Assembly (NCBI GenBank): GCA_963817485.1
Contig: CAWFOR010000003.1
Coordinates: 86,653 to 150,652 of the forward strand
Direction of reading: 5' to 3'
Source: Hyphomicrobium_A sp963817485
GTDB lineage: Bacteria > Pseudomonadota > Alphaproteobacteria > Rhizobiales > Hyphomicrobiaceae
Length of the DNA: 64,000 nt
Both the position numbers and the translations under genes were made by a program. Under the pieces are notes generated by a model. That model did not search any database. It saw only the letters and a list, made by a program, of their open reading frames with translations, and had not been told where the DNA came from. This document shows, piece after piece, positions 58,222-64,000 of the stretch. How positions within the stretch are numbered: the stretch's first letter is position 1; each line of letters starts with the position of its first letter.

Positions 58222-59274
58222 CTAGCTGACCTTGGCAGCGTCACCGCCAGTTGCGGCGAACTCGGCTCCAGTCACAAGTGCCGCTGCGTCTGAGGCGAGG
58301 AAGACAGCGACCGGAGAGATGTCTTCAGGCTGCAGCCAGCCAACTTGGAGCGGCACGGTCGGTGCTCGCGCGTCCCAAGTTTCCTGCGCCGTCGGATACG
58401 CAGGCGTTGGCCTGTTCGATTGCGCGATCGCCGCGCGAAAACGCTGCTCGTTATAGGTAAGCGCGGTCCCGACCAGACCGGGCAGAATGGCGTTGACGGT
58501 AATATTATAGGCGCCGAGCTCCAGCGCAGCCGACTTCATCAGGCCGAGAATGCCCCACTTCGACGCCGAGTAGGCGGCGCCATCCCTCGTGCCCATGCGT
58601 CCCTGCATGGACGCTAACAGGATGAAGCGGCCCTTTTTGCGCGCGACCATCTTCGGACCGAAGGCGCGCACGGTGTTCGCGGTGCCGTTGAGATTGTTCT
58701 CGATCTGGTCGCGCCAATCGTTGTCGTTCATTTCCATCAGCGGCTTCCAGCCCTGGATGGCCGCGTTGGCAACGACGATGTCGATCTTGCCGTACGCGGC
58801 TTCGACTTCATCGGCGATCCGGCGCAACGCGGCGATGTCGCGAATATCCGCTTTGATTGCCATGGCGCGGCGGCCGTAGTGCCGGATGCCGGCCACGGTC
58901 TCCTCGAGCTCGGCTTCAGTTGCCGGGATCGCATCCGCGGTCGGACTGACGGGTCCGGCGATGTCGATCGCCACGACGTCGGCTCCGTTGGCCGCGAATT
59001 CGACGGCGATCGCGCGACCGATTCCCCGAGCGGCGCCGGTGACGATCGCGATTTTTCCTGCAAGCGACGATCCCCGGCCGGGAGCGATCGGACCCGCCGA
59101 CCGTTCCGGAGGCGGCACAGGGTAGGGGCCGGCGACCGGCTCGGCCTGCGGACGCATGACGGCGAGCGCAGCCTGCTTTGTGCAGCAATTCTCAACCGGC
59201 GCGGTCGCACCCGTGCCCCGGGACCGAGGCTCGGGCCGTCTCGCACCACCGTCTCTATCCATCGTATTTCCCAT
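58222..59274 (-). CDS. short-chain dehydrogenase/reductase with N-terminal extension
   Basis: A 350-residue SDR oxidoreductase. The Rossmann motif VTGAARGIGRAIA is near 78, NAAIQG is the NNAG-like element and YSASKWG gives the catalytic Tyr and Lys. The C-terminus TGAEFAATGGDAAK is in the usual place. The first 70 residues are extra, Pro/Arg-rich and contain a CC pair. A later ATG at 59157 would remove part of this. The substrate is unknown; insertions around residues 100-125 resemble mycofactocin-coupled SDRs, which is a weak similarity. Confidence 0.88.
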   Translation of the reverse strand: MGNTMDRDGGARRPEPRSRGTGATAPVENCCTKQAALAVMRPQAEPVAGPYPVPPPERSAGPIAPGRGSSLAGKIAIVTGAARGIGRAIAVEFAANGADVVAIDIAGPVSPTADAIPATEAELEETVAGIRHYGRRAMAIKADIRDIAALRRIADEVEAAYGKIDIVVANAAIQGWKPLMEMNDNDWRDQIENNLNGTANTVRAFGPKMVARKKGRFILLASMQGRMGTRDGAAYSASKWGILGLMKSAALELGAYNITVNAILPGLVGTALTYNEQRFRAAIAQSNRPTPAYPTAQETWDARAPTVPLQVGWLQPEDISPVAVFLASDAAALVTGAEFAATGGDAAKVS

Positions 59275-59656
59275 GCGTAACCGAAAGTGTGCCTACACCG
59301 GCACTTTGGCTGACGGCGTCGGCACGAGCGCCGAGCGCAGTTCCTGCGTCGCAGCGTGGACCCGAATATTGCTGGGATGGTTATCGGCGTTCGATCTAAA
59401 GATCGCGATTGGGGTCGCTCAACAATTCGAAGAAATTTGGGGGTGGCCGAGGCTAGAGTTACCAATCTGTCGGTAGAACTGCAGAAATACACCAGACAGC
59501 GAAAGCAGGGGCCCGCGCCGCGGCGGAGTGTCCTCAAGAGCACATTGGAAGCCCAGCCCGGTCCAGCCAATCCAGATACCGCGATTTTGACACTTGATTG
59601 AGGCAAGCACGGACTGGCATCAAACCGGGGCCATGGGCGCAACAGATCGATTTTCG
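59275..59656. other. 382-base region without a supported gene
   Basis: It is divergent between the SDR and L,D-transpeptidase genes; the short ORFs have no start context. Promoters are expected but not identified. Confidence 0.4.
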
Positions 59657-61162
59657 ATGAAGCAATCAACAATTCGCCGCTTGAGACTACCCGCCATCGT
59701 AACGATTGCGGCTATTGCCGCACTGACGGCGCTGACTGCTGAAGTCAGCGCGAGAGGGTCGGCTCCCTCCGCAGAGGCGACGGCGCCGCGAGATGCCGGC
59801 GAGCCGATCATGGCGATCGTGTCGATCAAGTCCCAGCAGGTCACCTTTTATGACGCCGACGGTTGGATCCTAAGGGCGCCGGTGTCGACTGGCACCACGG
59901 GACGCGAAACGCCAGCCGGCGTCTTTGCCGTTATCGAGAAGGACTTGGACCACCACTCGACCCTCTACGACGATGCCTCGATGCCGCACATGCAGCGCAT
60001 CACTTGGAACGGCTTAGCGATGCATGGCGGCCCACTGCCGGGCTATGCCGCCTCGCACGGCTGTGTGCGGATGCCATACGGCTTTGCGCAGAAGCTGTTC
60101 GACAAGACGCGGATCGGGATGCGCGTGATAATTTCCCCGGACGACGCAACTCCCGTCGAGTTTTCTCACGCAGCGCTGCTGGTGCCGAACGCGGAGGCCA
60201 TCGCCGCTGCTCCGGAGCGCGCCGAGACGCTCGCCCGCGAGGCAGCCGAGGCCGCCAAAGCGGCCGACGAGACGAAGAAGTCGGCCGCGACAGCAGCGCG
60301 CGAGGCCGCTTCCGCCAAGGTGACGCTGCGAAAGGCCGAAGGACAGAAGTCCTCAGCCGACGCCGATCTCGCTTCCGCCGAAAAGGCACTCGACAAGGCC
60401 AAGACGGACGAGGCCAAGGCCCGCGCCGAGGAACAGAGGGCCAAGGCCGCTGCCAAGGCCGCCGAAGCCGCCACCAAGCTCGACACCGTAAAAGCCGAAA
60501 CTACGCCGAAGATCGATGCCGCAGCCAAAGCCGCGGATGCCGCCAAGGCGGCCGCGACCAGGAAGGTCGACCTCGCCAAGGCGGCAGCCGATGCGAAGCT
60601 CGCGCTCGAGCCGGTCTCGATCTACATCAGCCGCTCGACGCAAAAGCTCTACGTGCGGCGGAACACGCATAAGCCGTTCCCGGACGGAGGCGAGGTCTTC
60701 GATGCGACCATTGAGGTTCCGGTCACGATCCGCGACCCTGACAAGCCCATCGGCACGCATGTATTCACGGCGATGGCGCGCAACGACGCGGGCCTTCGCT
60801 GGACCGCGGTCACGATCGACAGCGGGGACGATGCCAAGGACGCGCTCGACCGCATCAGCATCCCGAAGGAAGTGCTCGATCGTATCGCGCCGACCGCGCT
60901 ACCGCGATCCTCGATCATCGTCTCGGACGAGCCGCTGAGCCGCGAGACCAACTATCGTACCGAGTTTGTTGCGGTGCTGAGCAACCAGCCCCAGGGCGGC
61001 TTCATAACGCGCAAGCCTACGGTCTCTGATTTCGGTCCATTCGGCCAACCCTGGAACTCCGGCGGCGGCTTCTTCAGCATCTTTGACCCGCCCGCCCCGT
61101 ACCCGCCGCCCGGCAATAGCCGGCGGCGGCGCGGCAACAATCAACCGGGTTGGTGGCAGTAA
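59657..61162 (+). CDS. L,D-transpeptidase (YkuD) with coiled-coil and second YkuD-like region
   Basis: A 501-residue exported enzyme. Signal anchor RLPAIVTIAAIAALTALTA is followed by a YkuD domain (about 50-155) with catalytic HGGPLPGYAASHGCVRMP. Then comes a 140-residue Ala/Lys-rich coiled coil, and a C-terminal region that again begins like YkuD (IYISRSTQKLYVRR...VTIRDPDKPIGTHVFTAMAR) but lacks the SHGC motif. YkuD enzymes make 3-3 peptidoglycan crosslinks or attach lipoproteins. The Arg/Gly/Pro-rich tail is probably disordered. The ATG at 59657 fits the signal peptide; weaker in-frame starts lie at 59594 and 59633. Confidence 0.92.
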   Translation: MKQSTIRRLRLPAIVTIAAIAALTALTAEVSARGSAPSAEATAPRDAGEPIMAIVSIKSQQVTFYDADGWILRAPVSTGTTGRETPAGVFAVIEKDLDHHSTLYDDASMPHMQRITWNGLAMHGGPLPGYAASHGCVRMPYGFAQKLFDKTRIGMRVIISPDDATPVEFSHAALLVPNAEAIAAAPERAETLAREAAEAAKAADETKKSAATAAREAASAKVTLRKAEGQKSSADADLASAEKALDKAKTDEAKARAEEQRAKAAAKAAEAATKLDTVKAETTPKIDAAAKAADAAKAAATRKVDLAKAAADAKLALEPVSIYISRSTQKLYVRRNTHKPFPDGGEVFDATIEVPVTIRDPDKPIGTHVFTAMARNDAGLRWTAVTIDSGDDAKDALDRISIPKEVLDRIAPTALPRSSIIVSDEPLSRETNYRTEFVAVLSNQPQGGFITRKPTVSDFGPFGQPWNSGGGFFSIFDPPAPYPPPGNSRRRRGNNQPGWWQ

Positions 61163-61399
61163 GTGACGGCACGCCGGTCGTTGGCCTCCTGGTCGCGCCA
61201 TCACAGGTTCGACCGTAGCGCTTTCAGCAAGCGTAAGTTCCCGTCGGTCGGGCAGGACTACCGGCGTGAAGTCCGAGCATGTCCGTAATCATCTCTACAT
61301 AAGCAGGCTTCGCCCGTATCCCATCAAACGCACGTGAAGAGCGCGTCCGCGGTCCATCCCTAACTACGCGGTGCAAGGTGCATGTTTATGTTGAGGGCG

Positions 61400-62080
61400 T
61401 CAGCGACGCCGCGGTGAGCCAATACCGCTGAGGATGAGGTCGATTCCGGCAAGAAAATCGACACGGTCGTCGTGAGCGCGCACCTGTCCGGCCACGCTGC
61501 GTGTGAACGGGTACTCATCCGGATCGAGCTGCGACCAGGCGGTCGCCACCGCATCTAGGAAGTCGGATCTTTCGACGCCCCTTGCCCGCGCGAGCTGCCC
61601 GTTGGCCGCGTTCTGCCCAGCGACGCCCAAGATGTAGTTTAGTAACGCCCCCACCGTTGCCCACTGTTCTTCGTCCGGAACGCCGAGAGCGCGAACCTGC
61701 TGGCCTATACGTTCGAGAATGCGCACCATCGGCGACTGGCCAGGGGCACGTGTGAGCGCCGAGCCAACCCATGGATGCGCGTCGATCGCGTCGAACATGT
61801 CCAGCGCGAGGTCGCGAATGGTTGCCTCGGGCGTCGCGCCGACCAAGGGCGCGTTCATCGCGCGGGCGACGATGGCGTCGCAGGCGGCGGTCAGCAGCTC
61901 GCTCTTGTTGGCGATGTGCCAATAAATAGCGCCAGGACCCGTGGCGAGCCGCTCTGACAGGGTGCGGAATGTCAGACCGTCTTCTCCGCTGTCGTCCAGG
62001 AGCGCGATCGACGCTTCAATGATGCGATCCCGTGAGAGCGATTCTTCACGTCGTTGGCTGCTGCGTGCCTTTTTGACCAT
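61400..62080 (-). CDS. TetR-family transcriptional repressor
   Basis: A 226-residue regulator. The HTH is RDRIIEASIALLDDSGEDGLTFRTLSERLATGPGAIYWHIANKSELL (about 17-63); the ligand-binding part has a TetR_C-like pattern (VGSALTRAPGQSP, LNYILGVAGQNA). It is divergent from the flavoprotein gene and separated from it by two matching operators, so autorepression and control of the flavoprotein by a small ligand are likely. Confidence 0.93.
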   Translation of the reverse strand: MVKKARSSQRREESLSRDRIIEASIALLDDSGEDGLTFRTLSERLATGPGAIYWHIANKSELLTAACDAIVARAMNAPLVGATPEATIRDLALDMFDAIDAHPWVGSALTRAPGQSPMVRILERIGQQVRALGVPDEEQWATVGALLNYILGVAGQNAANGQLARARGVERSDFLDAVATAWSQLDPDEYPFTRSVAGQVRAHDDRVDFLAGIDLILSGIGSPRRR

Positions 62081-62088
62081 GCCTTATC

Positions 62089-62134
62089 TTGACACATATG
62101 GAACGTCGTTCCAAGACTATGGAACAACGTTCCA
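62089..62134. promoter_or_regulatory. twin TetR-type operators over a TTGACA element
   Basis: TGGAACGTCGTTCCA (62099-62113) and TGGAACAACGTTCCA (62120-62134) are both perfect 6-bp dyads with 3-base spacers, centred 21 bases apart (two helical turns). TTGACA at 62089-62094 lies just before the first. The layout is typical of a TetR-regulated divergent promoter. Confidence 0.85.
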
Positions 62135-62185
62135 TAGATACCTGCAGAGTTTCCGGCGGCGGCCCCCAACCACGAGGGAATCAAC

Positions 62186-63323
62186 ATTAATACTTCAATC
62201 GCAATCATCGGTGCGGGGCTCGGCGGCCTGACACTTGCCCGAGTGCTCCACGTTCACGGCATTGCCGCGACGATCTACGAAGCGGAAGCCTCGGGAAACT
62301 CGCGCGCGCAGGGGGGCTTGCTCGATATTCACGAATACAACGGCCAGCGCGCACTCAAGGCAGCGGGGCTTTTCGAAAAATTCCTCGACATCATCATCGT
62401 TGGAGCTGATGCCAAGCGGATACGCGACAAGGACGGCAACCTGCTGTTTGACAGGCCTGACAAGGGCAACGGCAGTCGACCAGAGGTGGATCGAGGAGAA
62501 CTTCGTCGGATTCTGCTCGAACTCACTTCCTGCCGACACGGTCCGCTGGGCGCACAAAGTCACAGCGGTGTCTCCGCTCGGCGGCGGGCGGCACGTATTG
62601 ACTTTCGCTAATGGGGCGACGGTGAATACCGATCTCCTCGTGGGTGCCGACGGAGCTTGGTCAAGAGTTCGTCCGCTTGTTTCCGAAGAGAAGCCCGCCT
62701 ATGTCGGCACTTCATTTATCGAGACGTTTCTTTTCGACAGCGACACCCGTCACAAGGCTAGCGCGGAGGCAATCGGCGGAGGCACGCTGATAGCGGTTGC
62801 GCCGGGTAAAGGCATTTTTGCGCACCGCGAGACCAATGGTGCGCTACACACATATGTGGCGTTGAACAAGCCGGAGGACTGGATTGCCCGCATCGACTTC
62901 TCCGACCCGGTGACTGCGTTGACCCGCGTCGCCGCGGAATTCGACGGCTGGGCTCCGGAGTTGACGGCGCTCATCACCGACGGTGAGACTGACCCTGTGC
63001 TTCGCCCTATCCATGCGCTCCCGGTCGGGCACACATGGAATTGCGTACCCGGGGTGACACTGCTCGGCGATGCGGCGCATCTGATGTCGCCGTTCGCAGG
63101 CGAAGGGGCCAATCTCGCAATGTACGACGGCGCTCAACTTGGGATGGCCCTCGCCGCCAACTCCGGAGACTTTGAAGCCGCCCTCATCGCGTATGAAAAG
63201 GACCTCTTTCCTCGCAGCGCGTCCGCTGCTGCGGAGACGGACCGGAACCTCAAGCTGTTCTTCAACGAAAACGCGCCTCAGAGCGTGGTTGACCTGTTCA
63301 CCAAATATCAGCCCGTCAAGTAG
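62186..63323 (+). CDS. FAD-dependent monooxygenase, Tet(X)-like (one-base frameshift as read)
   Basis: About 378 residues after removing one extra base near 62522, which restores RRILLESLPADTVRWAHKV. The FAD motif is SIAIIGAGLGGLTLARVLHVHG; the middle is EVDRGELRRILLE; the second FAD motif is GVTLLGDAAHLMSPFAGEGANLAMYDGAQLG. The pattern is that of Tet(X)/aromatic hydroxylase flavoproteins; the substrate is not known. No ATG, GTG or TTG fits ahead of the FAD motif. An ATT at 62186 sits 6 bases after GAGGGA and is the best start, unless a base was misread. It is controlled by the divergent TetR. Confidence 0.85.
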
Positions 63324-63412
63324 CTGCCCTGCTCACCAACAGCAGTTCCGCTTCTGGCCCATGGCAGACATCGGGCCGCTGCGAGTTGCAGATATGTGAG
63401 ACGGTCGCGAGT

Positions 63413-64000
63413 TTAAAACCGGCCGGTGAAGCCCATGACCGGGCCCTGCTGGAGCACGTTAAACTCGTAGCGCTCGACGCCCGCGCCGCTCTCGTAATCG
63501 ACCTGCAGCGCGCGCCAGCCGGCGTAGCCGTCGATCAGCATCGGCCCTTGCGTGCAGATCTGCCAATTGTAGGTGGCGAGCGCCTGCCAGGTGAACTTGC
63601 TGCCCGCGTCGAAGCCGCCGATGTCGCCGCGCACCAAGATCTCCTCGCCGGGCGCCGGCTGGAAGCGGATGCGCGCGCCGATGAACGGATCGACCCATTC
63701 ATGCGTGCCCGATCGCGCGATCGCGCGATCGCCGGAAATGATCAGTCCGTCGAAGTTGGCGGTTCCGGCCAACGCCACCCCCACGTCGATCTGCTGGTGC
63801 CAATAGCGGCCGCCCGCTAACACCTCGATCTCGGTGTCGGGCGTCGCGTAGCGGGCTCCGTGCGAGTTCCAGCTCGCGATCTCGTAGGTGCCGCCGGCCT
63901 CGACGGTCCAATATTTGTAGATGCTGGAGAGCGTTCCTCCGAGCGTGCCGGCGACGTGCGGGGAGAAGGTCCTTGAGGTGAAGAACGAACCACCGGATTC
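63413..64000 (-). CDS. outer-membrane beta-barrel protein, C-terminal part
   Basis: Open to the window edge; 195 residues are visible. Alternating aromatic and polar strands with GTLGGTLSSIYKYWTVEAGGTYEIASW, EIEVLAGGRYWHQQIDVGVALAG, WVDPFIGARIRFQPAPGEEILVRGDIGGFDAGSKFTWQALATYNWQ and a final VMGFTGRF with C-terminal Phe for BAM recognition. It resembles Rhizobiales outer-membrane proteins of unknown function; the N-terminus is missing, so an autotransporter barrel cannot be excluded. Confidence 0.78.
   Translation of the reverse strand, partial: ESGGSFFTSRTFSPHVAGTLGGTLSSIYKYWTVEAGGTYEIASWNSHGARYATPDTEIEVLAGGRYWHQQIDVGVALAGTANFDGLIISGDRAIARSGTHEWVDPFIGARIRFQPAPGEEILVRGDIGGFDAGSKFTWQALATYNWQICTQGPMLIDGYAGWRALQVDYESGAGVERYEFNVLQQGPVMGFTGRF

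Overview
The window is high-GC alphaproteobacterial chromosome, most likely Hyphomicrobiales (Rhizobiales). The evidence is a CckA-type hybrid kinase, a one-cysteine DksA, porins of the Rhizobiales coiled-coil N-terminus type, a Gp157 / Rad52-HNH recombination cassette, opgG-opgH, and ppiD next to trpE. No rRNA, tRNA or CRISPR array was seen. Assignment below the order is not supported.

Layout. 1-1987 (-): N-terminal part of an autotransporter-like protein running off the left edge. 2156-5628 (-): ppiD-trpE. 5864-12755 (+): housekeeping genes tpiA, a secreted Pro/Ala-rich protein, secG, a lipoprotein, pyrG, a P-II gene, a GlsB/YeaQ membrane protein and kdsA. 13445-22790 (+): a Kef-type antiporter and PfkB kinase, then tkt-pgk-ccdA-thiD closed by a clear terminator, then an MFS transporter. 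22759-26694 (-): dipeptide epimerase and a large membrane-anchored coiled-coil protein. 27054-29017 (+): Hpt protein, 2Fe-2S ferredoxin and its probable NADP reductase. 29023-32602 (-): acetyltransferase, small membrane protein, lipoprotein and a CoxE-like VWA protein.

32701-44105 is the accessory region. It holds two inverted paralogues of a lipoprotein with a near-identical 570-base core, three porin loci each followed by an intrinsic terminator, a phage-like recombination cassette (Rad52/HNH, Gp157, divergent XRE regulator), and remnants of one serine and one tyrosine recombinase. Most frames here are broken. 44465-57549 returns to core functions: opgG-opgH, ycjF/ycjX-like genes, a methyltransferase, moxR, dksA and cckA. 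57865-64000 holds a small secreted protein, an SDR, an L,D-transpeptidase, a TetR regulator divergent from a Tet(X)-like flavoprotein behind two matched operators, and the C-terminus of an outer-membrane barrel running off the right edge.

Reading caveat: wherever a frameshift in a recognisable single-copy gene can be resolved (autotransporter, pyrG, pgk, thiD, coiled-coil protein, lipoprotein, Tet(X)-like gene), removing one extra base restores the frame. This looks like insertion-type sequence error rather than gene decay, so essential genes such as pyrG and pgk are annotated as whole genes.
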